Origin: Stenopsyche tienmushanensis
Lineage: Eukaryota > Arthropoda > Insecta > Trichoptera > Stenopsychidae
Direction: 5' to 3'
Assembly (NCBI GenBank): GCA_008973525.1
Contig: WACJ01000046.1
Span: 744,001-808,000 of the forward strand
DNA length: 64,000 nt
Shown in pieces: positions 48,541 through 60,800 of the stretch; position 1 is the stretch's first letter; every line of letters starts with the position of its first letter. The position numbers and the translations under genes are program-made. The notes beneath the pieces are model-generated. The model was not told where the DNA came from and did not search any database. It saw nothing but the letters and a program-made list of their open reading frames with translations.

Positions 48541-51500
48541 AAAATTATTGGTTAATCTTCGCAAACTTTTTTTAATGTAATTTTTGCTACATTTCATCAC
48601 GTTGATTTGAAATTATGCGCTTTTTAAAAATAACGGAATCTATCCCTCAGTTTTCTATGTAGTTCAAGTCTTTTTTTATGCGGGTTTTTTATATGCGACT
48701 CTCCGTGCAACGTACCTATCGCATAAAAACAAACCCAATTGTATATGCAATAATTCATCGACCGTGTCAAATCATAACCGTGTTATAGAAGTACTTTGTT
48801 ATATGAAGGCTGATGGTACTCAACTTAACGGAGCCTACAAGATATATTATAGAGATGTAATAATCTTGAATACGAATCTATTGGCAGGAAACCAATCACT
48901 GTAGATTATTTTCTCGAAATTTTATGTAAATTATATTTATCATAAAACCTATTTTATTATGCATAGCTAAGAGTATATATTCCATATACGCAAGTTATTT
49001 GAGAAATTAGAAACATTCCATGCATTCTTATAGTAAATTTATCCTCAATTCTCGAGCGAACAAAGCTTTGTTAAGCAACTTGGCATAATCTCGTGAAAGC
49101 TCAAAGATGCATATACATATAAATTTTTTTTTAGAAAAGACCGTTCAAAAGATTTCATTCCACAATCAGAGATGAAACGTTTTCGCATAAAAAACGTTTG
49201 AATTTTTCCGACGAAATTCGATTTGTCAAGCTGAACCACACTAATGTTGACAGAATTGTCGAGAGACGAGAGTGAGTTTGTACAAAACAGATTCCAACTT
49301 CAATTGACATTTCATTGGTTTCGGTCCAAAAATAGAATTATACTCAAACTTACTCTTCTGCAGAATAAAAACAATAAGCTCGATGAGAGGCTTTCGAGAA
49401 CTATCTTTCGCTTAGATTGCATTTTTCAATTCAATATATCATATTCACCTGAAAAGTTCATCAAACAAGCAAATTTATTAGTATAACGAGATTTCAAGTA
49501 CTACAAAAATAGCCCTTGTAATATGCATACTGTGCTTAGAAAATTGCACAAAATACGTTTCACTGTAGTACAAAGTAATTAGATTTCTATACAAGCGATT
49601 CAAGACTGATAATTGTACCTTTGGTTATTAATGAACTCTTTTTTCTTGCGATGGAATACCAAATACTTAAACGATTAATAAAGTCAAACAGATCCATCTG
49701 TTTTGAAACATAACAAAAATCAATTTAGATAGTGGTGAAGATTTTTTCCGTTATACGAGATAGATAGGTCCTTACACAATTGTCTCAATTTGGCTTTCAT
49801 ATTTTAGGTAAGAAATACATATGTTATTTCTTTGGCAATATATTAAATTTGGTTACTTAATCCATCTATCTATCTTTATGGAGCTTAAAAATTGTTAAAC
49901 TAGGAAGTAAAATTTGGAATTGAACGAAGTAATTGGTCTTACTATTTTCTACTTAAAATATTAGCAAACTTACTTAGTAAAACTTTTTCTTGGTTGATTT
50001 CGAATTATATAGTAACTAGGAATTTCATGAATACATAGTAATACTAGAACTATATATATCGTAGTATATCATAAGGGTAACTGGTCTTTTTCATTATCCT
50101 ATCGTTTGGCTACTCGAATTATTAATTAAAACTATTAATTAGTTCTGCCATATTAGTTTTTTCAGTAATGGTTTTTCAGTGATCTGTGGAATTAACCCAT
50201 TATATCAATACATGATATTTGTTAATATATTTCAGTAACTAGTATAAAATACGACGTTTTGCTTTAAATCGGAATTTCGTATTTAAAAAAATATATTTTT
50301 CAAAATATAATAACTATGAAAACTATTAAAATAAATTGCAATATTTTCAGCAACTATATATTATTTTGTCTGAAATGTAGTCCATTAATATAGTAAAAGC
50401 GTATGTGAACGCAATTATTTAGTTAGAATAGAGTACATGTTTATAGAAGGTCGCTTTGAACGATGGTTGAAAAATAAAAAAGGTATTTTACAGCTACCTC
50501 GTAATTATTTGTTAATTAGAACTGCACATGCGTTTAATACCTATGGCTATGGAGGGTTGGTCGTTTCTTCATTTCAAAGCTTTCAGTCTCACTGCATCCG
50601 TTTAATGCGCTTTTTCCGTAGTTGTTGCCTAGCAGGCTACTAAAAGTTTGACTCGCTAATAAAACATCGGCGTTAAAATTTCGCAATAAAAATTACGTGA
50701 GAGAAATAACCTAAAAGCACAGACTAAAAGCTCTGACGATGAAATTATACTCTCTTGTATCCGGAGGACGTGAGAACTGCCCTTTTATTAGGTAAAGAAA
50801 GGCAAACTCTTCCTGAATTCATTCATCCGTTTTAACGGCTTAAAATGTAGTAAGGGGACGATAATCTTGAATATATTTCTGAATTTTTTTAAGAAATGAC
50901 ATTTCGTTCATTCTAATGGCGTTTTTAAATTAAATCATATATACAGAATAAATATGCACTTTTTCATTCGCCAAACAGAATATCGATTAAAGTAATATTT
51001 TTTGGTTAACCAATGCCATACAATAATTATAATAAATGTGCATAGCTTATCTGCGAATATAAACAGATTGGACTGTGAGAGATTTGTTATACTATGGAAG
51101 CTATATGCAAATTCAAACATAATCGAATCAATTGTGTTTATTGAGCTTTGTAAATAATATGCATGGCGGAAGCTCTCCGAATTCTAGATTAAGCCATGGA
51201 TTATTGTCGGTTTAATGAGTTAATAAGATGACGATTAGGTTATTGCCAATGAAACAATAGATATTAACGTGTGACCAATTATGGGCTTAAATCAATAGAA
51301 TTTTACTCGGATATGATATAGTTTTCAATTAACAATGCAAATATGTTTAAATACTGATATTGGCGTAATATGATGGATATTTATACTATATTGTAAAGAT
51401 AAATTTAAGTAAGTAAGAATTTGTTTTAAGTATGCAGAGATTTCAAGAGAAATATGTGTTTCTTGTTGATTACGACGAATTTATTGAGAATCTCTCAAAG

Positions 51501-52870
51501 CAAGTAATGTCGTTATTTGAAGAGCCATAAGTTAGATGATTTTTAGACGTATCAAATATGTATCTACGCACGTTTGTCTATGTTTCAGGATAATTCTTAC
51601 AGCGTTATACATATTATGCAAATCTGTTATAACTAACATTCAAAAGCTAAGGGTTTGAACTATGTGTAAAAAAATAAAAAAGCTAAAAATATTATATTTC
51701 TTAAACTGCATGCCTCTTCGTTAATATTTTGAATTTTCTCATCATCTTTCAATTATATCTTCTGTCTGTGATTCGTCATTTGTTATCCTGTCATTTCCAT
51801 ACTGAGGAAATACGATATTAGCAAATTAGCAAACATCTTTTTATGTTTGTTTTCTTTAATTTACATCTAGAACGTGTTCTATGTTATTAGATTAGGTTAA
51901 TTTTCATCATTTTTTTCCACTTTTATGTTTTGTACTATTCATAATGAGACAAGATGATTTTTGTACAAATATAATAGGATAAAACCGAATTAAAAAAATG
52001 GATTGGAATTGAAAGGTTATTTTACATTTGTAGTTGAGAAACGAATGATAAGAAATTGTTTTAAGAATCATATAATTGGGTAGAGTTTCTAATGTTAATT
52101 GATGTATCAAGATTCGGAAAAAGTAGAAATATGGAAAAGGAGATTAATAAAATCTAATTTTTAAAATAATATAAATATGTCAACTTAGTTATTACTTATT
52201 ACGAGATATGCACATTTAATTTATATTTTAGATTTAGAATCATAATTAGTTAAGCTTTGTCATACAACGGAAACGTATCTAATGAACACATCAAACTGCA
52301 TAATTATTCAGAAACGGCATCCACGGATATCTCTCAATTTGCTGATGAATCTAGACAGTTTCAAGCGTCTTGATTATTTGACGCGTGCTTAGAATTTATT
52401 GTATCAATTACGTAATTGAATCAATTTGGCGAAATAGTTGAAAAATTGAAATGACGAGAGTTATGAAACATTTTAAGTGAAACTAATAGCTGGATTATTC
52501 TGGTCAGCTTGGTTCCTGTGGATGGTTTTAAGTTGGTTTTCGGATAGTTTTCATATTTACGATGGTAGAAATTCAGGTCCAGAGGGTCACCACGTACAGA
52601 TTAATAATTAAGCTGCACTCCTGAAATTGCACTTCTGTAGGAAAAGTGCTCTAATCCATGAAATAACTAGTTTAAAAGCACTTTTCAAGTATTTGCTTGC
52701 ATTTCGGAATTTCAGTTATGCATTTGCAAAAACATTAGCAGTTGAGCATTTTTGGTCGAAAACTAATTAAAATGCTTAAGGACATGAACATTTTTACATA
52801 TTCACATGTGAATATGAATATATGCGAAGGGTTCGTTGGATTTAAATTGAAAATGTATTAAAATGGGTTT
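48541..52870. other. Long AT-rich non-coding stretch
   Basis: About 4.3 kb without recognisable gene, element or RNA. Short blocks of higher G+C near 49.05-49.42 and 50.5-50.65 kb hold open frames of 60-80 codons that I do not recognise. TAATTA-type homeodomain-like motifs are frequent but expected in AT-rich DNA. Confidence 0.4.
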
Positions 52871-53190
52871 TATTAATTAATAATCTCTCCCAGGGGGGAG
52901 CAACATTAGGTGTATTCGGAGAGCCATTTGTGCAGGAGAAAATGTACACTAATTGAATCCTAGCGAATCTCAGCTAATTCCTTACCTTAGAAGTCCTTCC
53001 CTCGTGACCCAGCTTGCTCATATCCTTCAGTTCGGTAATTAATCTTCCACAAACCGGACAGGTTGCTCCACTATCGTCTCAGACTGTAAACTGGCATATA
53101 TGGAGAGTAACCCGTGATGGAGTAATTAATACCGCGTTAAGTTTAATTACGTAGGGGCCACGAAATTAATTAAATTCACCCCAACAAATA
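52870..53190. other. G+C-richer block, possible exon or conserved non-coding element
   Basis: This block contrasts sharply with the flanks. Within it the minus strand 53077-52986 could be a 92-nt exon. An acceptor-like GTCTGAG precedes it and a strong donor AAG|GTAAGG follows. It would encode DSGATCPVCGRLITELKDMSKLGHEGRTSK, with a CxxC zinc-knuckle-like start. The better acceptor (TTTACAG, 6 nt upstream) would put a TGA in this frame. No neighbouring exon was found. TAATTAAT motifs at 53118-53126 and beyond would also fit an enhancer. Confidence 0.3.
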
Positions 53191-54189
53191 TGCAACATCT
53201 ATTTACTATATATTTTTTGCTATCATTAGTTCCTAACTGAAATATTCTAATACATGAAAGCAGATATTTTTATGTTGTTATTTTGAATAATATAATTTGA
53301 ATTACAAATTACTAGATATTCATTATTAAATTAAATCAATACAAATCGTTTTTATAACGCAAATAAAACTTAATATAATTATTAACAGCTTAATATAGTC
53401 CCAAAATAGTTAACTGCAAGACTAGTCATACGTTCACAAAATTTGATATTGAGATATAAGATATCTATGCTTTAATATTAGTAACTGTTCATTCTGTAAG
53501 ATATAATGGATGAATTCAAGAATTGAAGTATTACGTTAACTCTACAAATATCTTTTTATTTCAGTTTTTTTGGAAGGCATTTATATATTACTTAAGGGGA
53601 GAAACGACATTAGATGGTTCGATTTTTTTTATTAGTACGAAGTAACCGTTCACTGGACCCTTATTCACTTACTTTACCCTATATCCCTGTACTACGGGAA
53701 GAAGAAGGATGTAAAATTTCAAAAAATTGGAATTCGTGGTCTCGGTTTGAAGCTCATTGTCAATTGCAAAGTGTGGATCATGACAAACCAATTCATGTTC
53801 ATTCGTTGACACTGTATTTGAGATAAATCGTAGAATTATATTTGTCATACGACTCTTAGGTGTTGGTAGATAAGGATTAAACTTATTCTGCAATTATATG
53901 GACATCAGCAAATGGTATAGCTAAAGAACCTTACAATAGAAACAACTGTCCAAAGAGAGATAACAGCTGGTGAAATTGGCATCGTTTTATAATGATAATA
54001 ATGTAATTCTTTTGTGAATTTAAGAATGAGATGACATTTTTTTCCGATCGACATTGCCTAAACTCAAAATACAAAATCTAATACAATTGAGTATTTTTGA
54101 TTTCTAAATTAATAAGAAGTTATAGTTTTTTCCACTTTGTAATTATATTGCATGTATTAATCATAAGCATATTTATTTTCCTTGATGTT
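53191..54189. other. AT-rich non-coding sequence
   Basis: Nothing recognised. Opposed 70-74 codon frames at 53.61-53.89 kb shadow each other and have no family resemblance. Confidence 0.4.
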
Positions 54190-54900
54190 ACGATGCGTAT
54201 TTCTGTTTGTGGTATTTTAAGGATCACTCTGACAAAAGACGAAGCTATGCGGCTTCAGCTCAAAATAATTTATTTGTATAACAGAAAGACGACGTGTATT
54301 ATTAAAATAACGTCACGGGAAATCGCGGAACCACACATAAACAACCGTAAACGTCGAGAATCCTTATCTTTCCGCCCTAAAATAGTATCCTTGACACAAA
54401 TTGAGATTCACGTGCGTACGTCATCAGTTTTAGAGTATTTAAGCGTAGTTGTTTGTTGTTCAAAGGTCCGATAAATAGCAACACCCCACACCTGTTTCGA
54501 GCCGCGACTGGCATAAGCCTCTACGGTAAAGTTCCAGTAACGAGCTCGTGGCGATAAATGGAAGCAACAGTATGGAGGTGGCTATATTTGAGCAAAACTT
54601 AATCTCCCGTTTAAATATTTGCCCAAAATACACAGCCTCCTACGTCATAATACCGGCGTATGAATAACAACGACGTGTAGATTAATATTTAGCCACGTTG
54701 TTCCACCGACCGTTATTGCCCCCTAAATAACCCAGCCGTTTAAAACGCGCGCCCGCAACGGGGGTGCAAAAAATCACTTCCTCTTTTCGTTTGCCTACAC
54801 CCGCAGAGCCTCCACGGAAAGTCTTGCTCAAAACCGCGTGAAACCCTTTCATTCTAAAGTAATCCTCCCAAATCAGCTGTCTTACTTCCGAGAAAATATT
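54190..54900. other. CpG-rich island
   Basis: The longest CpG-rich tract in the window, including AAAACGCGCGCCCGCAACGG near 54740. It contains no repeat ends and no gene I can support. The plus-strand frame ending at 54474 is AT-biased at its start and unrecognised. CpG density and purine/pyrimidine texture resemble promoter or enhancer DNA in insects, which is inference. Confidence 0.35.
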
Positions 54901-55450
54901 TTCTTAACATCTGTGAAATCCGCTTAAATTTTCACGGATTTGCTTCAGAGACATTTATCTGCAATCCAATTACGTTTAGGTCGTTGTTGTGTGAACGTTT
55001 GAATATGAATGACGCAAAAATAAAACTTTGTTTTGAATGTGACCGAAATGACTTTTCGGTTAGGTTGGTAAAGCACAAACAAAGCTTAAACAGATTGTGG
55101 ACGGAATGTGCAATGTATGTGAACATAACTGTTGTGAATATTGCATATTGTTTAGAAATCTATTTAAATATGATAATTGTAAATCTGAACGTTTTATTTT
55201 TAACGATGAAAAACATGATAGTATTGTTACGTATAGGATTTTTAAGGGTCAGAGCCTCTGGGGCTACGCTGCCTTTCCACTAATACTTTAGGATGGACGA
55301 GCTCTAGTGGTTCATTCCACATTGAGCCGTAAAAGAGATTCGTGGAGGAGGTATATGATGATAAGATAGTGGTGCGAAAAATGACTCTCTTAACCAAAAT
55401 TTCCTTACGATTAAAGGTATTAATATTCTCACTTATAATAATTTAACGAA
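54901..55450. other. Non-coding sequence
   Basis: Overlapping open frames on both strands at 54932-55291 are mutually exclusive and unrecognised. No repeats were identified. Confidence 0.35.
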
Positions 55451-55459
55451 TATTCGGGA

Positions 55460-55790
55460 TCTCTAGACTTGATGCGTCTCAAAAGGTTGAAAAAAAAAAT
55501 TAGGACTTCTCCGAGATCAAATGACGTCATGAAGTGTAATCTGGAAATCATGGACATGCACGGCAATGCGTCAATCACCAGATTTGTTCTTCGCCACCGT
55601 TGGGCAGATCACCAGGTTGCACACAGTCCCTCAAGCTGGTTTAGATTCGGAATCGAGTAGCAGTAGAGCCATTGAAATACCTCAAATATACCGGGAGCAT
55701 TAGATCAATAAAGACATCGCACGTCTGGACCTGTGGAACTGGAGACAAACATAAATAGCGGAATGCGTTGTCGGTCGGTCGGATATTTAC
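55460..55790 (+). mobile_element. LINE 3' tail fragment, related to 37.3 kb
   Basis: Decayed translation includes RFGIE.QQ (55638-55662) and, further on, DQINKDIARLDLWNWRQT (about 55704-55757), resembling the end of the tail at 37.28-37.44 kb (RFGIEWQQ .. D.V.LGLINWR). Frames are interrupted. It abuts the unclassified repeat that follows, so the two may have moved together or be parts of one element. Confidence 0.42.
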
Positions 55791-55844
55791 AATCATCATC
55801 GTTATTATAAGATACGCAATCCACTTTCGGAATGGGTCCTCTTC

Positions 55845-56075
55845 AATATTTTTTCGTAAAAAAGGTTACATTCATATAGCCGGTATCATTCTATAACTAG
55901 CATGACTTCCGAATCATATTGGTGGATACTTATCCAACAGATCATTAAGGTGAACTCATTGAAGGGTGCTTTTTTGACCATTTCAATTTTAAGATGTATG
56001 GGTGGTTGTTAAAGATAAAGAAGTTTTCCGTTGAATGTAATAAGAAAAAAAAGCTACTTAATGTCGCCATGAAGC
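55845..56075 (+). repeat. Unclassified dispersed repeat, copy 2
   Basis: Matches 34725-34995 in the same orientation, best at CATTGAAGGGTGCTTTT and the following GGGTGG. It lies immediately downstream of a LINE tail, unlike copy 1. Confidence 0.45.
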
Positions 56076-59000
56076 CCATTTACACTAATGCAAACCAATA
56101 TTCATAATATTTATTAACAAACTATGTTTGTTTGAAGCGATTGTCAATCATTTGAAATAACGAGGAAAAGAGAAGAGGAGTTCCGCTCAAGAATTTTTGC
56201 TGCCATTTTTTCCCCCACATAATCGTTTTCTCAATGTCGAACACAAAGCATAAATTTGAAACTGTTTGCTTTAAATTATTTTTGTATTATACTTTAATAT
56301 TGCGTGCTCCATATCAAAGAACTGAATAAATCATCGGCGTACTGACTTCCCGATTGTTTCCTGTTAAATTGACTCGAGTTGGAAAAAGCTCAGAAGTGAA
56401 TTGACGACTTGAGGCACGCTATAAAATGTACTTCTCTAGTCAAAAGATAAATTTGCAAGGCAGCGATTTCCATGTTTGAAGTTAGCACCGGAAAATTGCG
56501 CAAATTTGTAGACGTGATTCAAGAAAGAAAAAAATCCGATGTGACATAAATGGAATATCGAGACAAATGAAATGAGAAAGTTGTATTGAATAATACGAGT
56601 ACTTTTAAAATGAATAACATTTCTGCATCGAAGAGTAGCTCTATGTTTGAGATGGCAAAATGAAAATAGCTTGCAGGTTGTGGATAGTTTGCCAATTAAG
56701 CTAAAGATTTGAATGAATTGAAGTATCAACAATACAAAAGCTTTTGGCTTAAATGATGAAATGCAAAAGTAACGATCATTAAGGAGGCAACATCCTGAAT
56801 TGGTGCGGTCTTTCAATATTAAATTAGAGGCTTTCAACGTCATTCCGCAACAGCAACAAATCGTTCGCGGTCTTTTAACCTTTGATGAGGGTTACACCAC
56901 GCTTGGAATATTCCTCGAGAGCCTTAAATTCACGACCTTCGACCTTCTAAGGCTACGTCAATTAAAGCAAGGACACCCGAGTTTTTGACACTCGTAAATA
57001 TTTATGCGTTTATAACGAATCCCATCGTGGCCTTCCTCTCCATTGCGAATCAGAATTAATTATTCATTCGGTAGATAATGCATATTCATTGAATATACAT
57101 CTTGATATTATACAAGCAATTTTTATGAACCTGTCTGATACGATATCGGGAGAATTAAGATGATTAGATGTTGAATTATGTGACATAATGCGAACCAAAT
57201 TCCGTATATCGTCTGCTTTATTCGGAAGAGGAATAGCGTCTGTTCAGGGTTGGCTCTTCTATTATGGGGAGCAATTTGCATTGATCAAAAGCTTAAAACA
57301 TCCCTTCTGTGACGTCAAAATAAATTTGCATAACCCCGAGTGTTGTTGGGTGACTTACCTGCTTACTATATAACCTGTAATGTCTAGGTCAAAAGCCACA
57401 AACTAAGTTATTAATCCTTCGTTGTATCCGGGAGCATGGATAATAAAATCTTCACATATGAATATATATATCTGTAAATAATACTCTAATATATTATATG
57501 TGAATGATGTTTAAAATGATTATTTGTTTGTTATTCTATGCGGGTAGTGAATAATATTTCTGAGCGTGGTGTTCTGAGAGGAATATAATAAATAGATCAC
57601 AATCGATGAAGAGCAAAAGCAATATTTGCGTTTGTTAGTAAAAGCTTACAGAAAGAAATATCTTGATGCAAAAAAATCAATGCTTTATCCTGAATATTTA
57701 TGATTTTAGTATTAAAAGGGTATTTGTAATCTAAACATTAATTTTACAAGTAAATGTTTTATATTAATAAATATAAGTTAGTGATTAAAACAGTGTTTTA
57801 ATTTTTTTTATGAAAACTCAAACCTTGATAGCGACCCCTAAATATTATATTAAAAATTGAAAAAAATACTGAGATAATTTTTTAAGATGGAAAAACAAAT
57901 GAGATGTTGACAGGTTGAATATTCGAAAATATTTTTTTTACCCAAAAAAGGACCACTCTAGTATGTATGTTATTGAAATCAATACTAATAGTTTATAGAA
58001 TATAAATACCTATTTTATCTTCTAATAATAGACTTACTAGAAGGCGAATAATTTCAGTTATCCGTGCATATTTTAATAGATCTGATATATATAATAGATT
58101 AAAGCAATGGTTTTTGATGATCTTTAATAATAAGATTTTATGCATTTTTATCTTATTCCAAAATCGAGTTGGTAGCTGCATTAATATTTAGGTTTGCTTG
58201 AGCGCTTGGTTTCAGCGTCCATTTGAGCAATTCATCAAGATTTTACCTTGCAACAAAATCATCATAGAGCATAAAATAATTAAGAACATAATAAAATTAA
58301 ATAAGGTTATGAAAGACCAACGTAAGATTATTTGAAGACGGCTTCGTTCGACGTTGAAGGGAAAGCTTAAAGCTCCAGCAATGAATTATCTACTTCTCTC
58401 CTGAATATCTTATTTGACTTGCCGGTCTTTTCCCAGGAAGTTTGTATTTCCATCTTTGAACACTATCAACAGCACTTCCTTACATGTAAATGTGTTTTCA
58501 AAAGCAATTTTGAATCAAGATGTATTTGCAGTTGCACGTTGGCCGATGAACTAGAGTTTCGTTTCAACCGAAAGTTATAAGAAATATTCATTGCTTAATT
58601 TCTCAAAATGTGTTCGTTTTATTCATTTCTTTGAATTCAATATGCATATTATGCAGCAATTTTGTGATAGTTTCTTAATGCTCATCCATTCCAAGGGTGA
58701 ATTCATTTTTAATGCTCTCAGAGTTTATTTTGGCCACTAGGGACTAGATATCAATAAGTTTATTTTATATATATTAATATATGTACATAATGAATCGATG
58801 TACTTATTTTGCTACTTGTCGAACGCTTACAGGGGTTTCTTAATGGCAAAACCGTGTGGTTTTAAAGTTTAGTTTAGTTTAAAGTTAAAAAAAAGAAAGA
58901 AAAAGTACTGTAAGTAGTAAAAAGTAAGTAAGTATCTTTGAGAACACAATGAACACAAGATAATTGAATTTGAGAATAGAAAGACTTCCTCTTTCTAGTT

Positions 59001-59340
59001 CGACGAAATCAAAACGATCTTGAAAAAAAATGTTTATCGTTGTGAAATCCTATGGTGATCATCTTTCAATGCAGGGATCGCCATCGTTCTTTATTTTCAA
59101 TATGTTTCATGACATATCCATCCATATGTTCTGAATAGGTGTCACTTTAAGTTATGGGAACGTATTGTATGTCAAAGCGGAGAGAAAAGGTCAGATAGCG
59201 GGATAAAAGCTCAATCATGTTTGGAGAAGTGTTGTGCTCTTTTTATATTCTTATGGTTAATCAATTGTTTTTTAGATTTTCGGAATGATTAAATCTTATT
59301 TCATTTTATCATAGCATTTAATTCGCTGATAATAACATGT
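56076..59340. other. Non-coding stretch with G+C-richer blocks near 56.79-57.00 and 57.18-57.37 kb
   Basis: Both blocks have open frames of about 60 codons (plus strand 56800-56988 and 57188-57373) and, for the first, an overlapping minus-strand frame of 135 codons. None is recognised. The remainder is AT-rich and featureless. Confidence 0.35.
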
Positions 59341-59344
59341 TTTT

Positions 59345-59412
59345 GGAAATAAAACTTGAATAGGTGCGACAGGACAAATTGGCTTTAACGTCACGAAAAG
59401 TGAAACTCTAAC
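59345..59412 (-). repeat. Unclassified dispersed repeat, copy B
   Basis: On the minus strand AGAGTTTCACTTTTCGTGACGTTAAAGCCAATTT then TGTCCTGTCGCACCTATTCAAG matches 23000-23086 on the plus strand over about 65 bp. Flanks diverge. Confidence 0.55.
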
Positions 59413-59626
59413 TGATAGTTGATTGGAGAATCACCTGTACTCTCTCAGTATCTATTGTATACATTATATATAAACTACGTACATGTGCATTTCGATTTCT
59501 ACTACGTATGAGTATGTGTATCTGTACGTAGCACAAGCAAATAGTAGATGCTTAGATATTTTATTATATTAATATATTATATTAAACCAACACATCTTGT
59601 ACAAATTGTAACGCAATGTGTTTAAT

Positions 59627-59632
59627 TTTATT
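59627..59632 (-). terminator. Putative poly(A) signal downstream of the 60-kb exon
   Basis: AATAAA on the minus strand, about 177 nt beyond the stop codon at 59811-59809. It would fit the 59809-60290 segment being a terminal exon, though the hexamer is frequent in AT-rich DNA. Confidence 0.3.
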
Positions 59633-59808
59633 TACAAACATTTGGATATAATAATGACAAAATTAGAGAATTACTAAAATCATATTCACGAGTAAGGGTC
59701 ATATTTTACACACAAACTTACGTAATAATATTATTCTTTCAAGAAAGGAGAAAAACATTTAAAAACCTCTATAATTGAAATATATTCAATATGATTCAAA
59801 TACGTTTT

Positions 59809-60290
59809 TTAATTTTTTTCCCCCCTATTATTCACATATTGTGATGGTTTCTTTACATACAAACATGATTTATAGTACTTCAAATTAATGCTCAAGAGAA
59901 TTTTTGCAATTTTCTTTATGATCTCTCGCAGCTCGTCCATCATTTTCTTGAAAACGTTGTCAATATCAGACCCCGCACAATTATCTCTGTCACTTCCGTT
60001 CGATAAATTTTCATCAACCACTTCACTGGAAGATGCGCAGTTTTTCACCAGCACCTGATCGTAATTGTGACTTTGTAACGTAGCCTCTTCAATCAGACTC
60101 TTGTGATCAGGCGACACGCTATTTGATGTCAGTATTGAATTTTTCGATTCGGTTCCAAAAGAGTCGTTTGCATTGTCAGCGGGTGACCCGTTTGAGCGAA
60201 AGCTCAGCGTTTCGCCAGAAAGGCTTTTAACACCGGTCGGCGTTGACAAAGAAATGTTCAGTGAGGGACGATTGGATAAAGAGAAAGCGA
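59809..60290 (-). CDS. Probable terminal coding exon of an unrecognised Ser/Asn/Asp-rich protein
   Basis: The minus strand is open from an acceptor-like TATTAG ending at 60291 to a TAA at 59809, about 159 codons. There is no ATG near the start of the frame, so this is read as an internal start of a 3' exon. The N-terminal two thirds are polar and disordered-looking (SLSGETLSFRSNGSPADNAN, SDRDNCAGSDIDN). The C-terminal part is an amphipathic basic helix-like stretch (FKKMMDELREIIKKIAKILL) followed by a lysine-rich tail. G+C is clearly higher than in the flanks and codon use is balanced, which supports coding. I recognise no domain. Upstream exons were not found; the next coding-like sequence on this strand is a hAT relic at 61.25-61.65 kb that looks unrelated. 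Confidence 0.5.
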
Positions 60291-60589
60291 CTAATATATT
60301 TTAAAAGTCTTAATCGCATATGGATTTTTTAAATAGGTTATAACACCCCCCGACTTTGCAACTTAAACGGGCGAGCCGAGGCAAAGGGCTATGATACGGT
60401 TTGACGTTATGCTCATAGACCGCGTGCTTTGAAAACTGTTATACTACTATAACTTCTAAAGCACGCTAAATATATTATACGATATAAGCTCTTACCATTT
60501 ATTTGTCCCTGTGAATATCGAAAAATGCATAAATAATGCATGTTTTACCAAATTCATAGAAAAATATTAGCATAAAACAAACAGAAAAT

Positions 60590-60800
60590 TACCACAATCA
60601 TTTTAATGCGTATGTGTACCAGATACATTTCTGTGCCATTAATCCGAGTGCAATGAAATTTTGGTGAGTTATTGGGCGTGTATCCAAGAAGGTTTTTACA
60701 TTAGCACGAAGCGTTATTGTTTTGCAAGACGTTTAACGGATGCACCATGTTGGCGCATATTAATCTGGTGGTTGTTAACGTAAACAAAGCATAGCAACTG
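60590..60800 (+). repeat. Helitron-family non-autonomous copy, partial
   Basis: ATTAATCCGAGTGCAATGAAATTTTGG corresponds to the TCATCCGATTGCGATAAAACTTTG segment of the 2.88-3.38 kb element. Both continue to a shared GGATGCACCATrTTrGCGCATATTrATmTGGTG. The 5' TC terminus and 3' CTRR end are not clear in this copy. Confidence 0.5.

Noticed and set aside
56436..56843. 135-codon minus-strand open frame
   Set aside because: Hydrophobic/aromatic low-information translation of AT-rich DNA, overlapping an opposing frame; no family resemblance.
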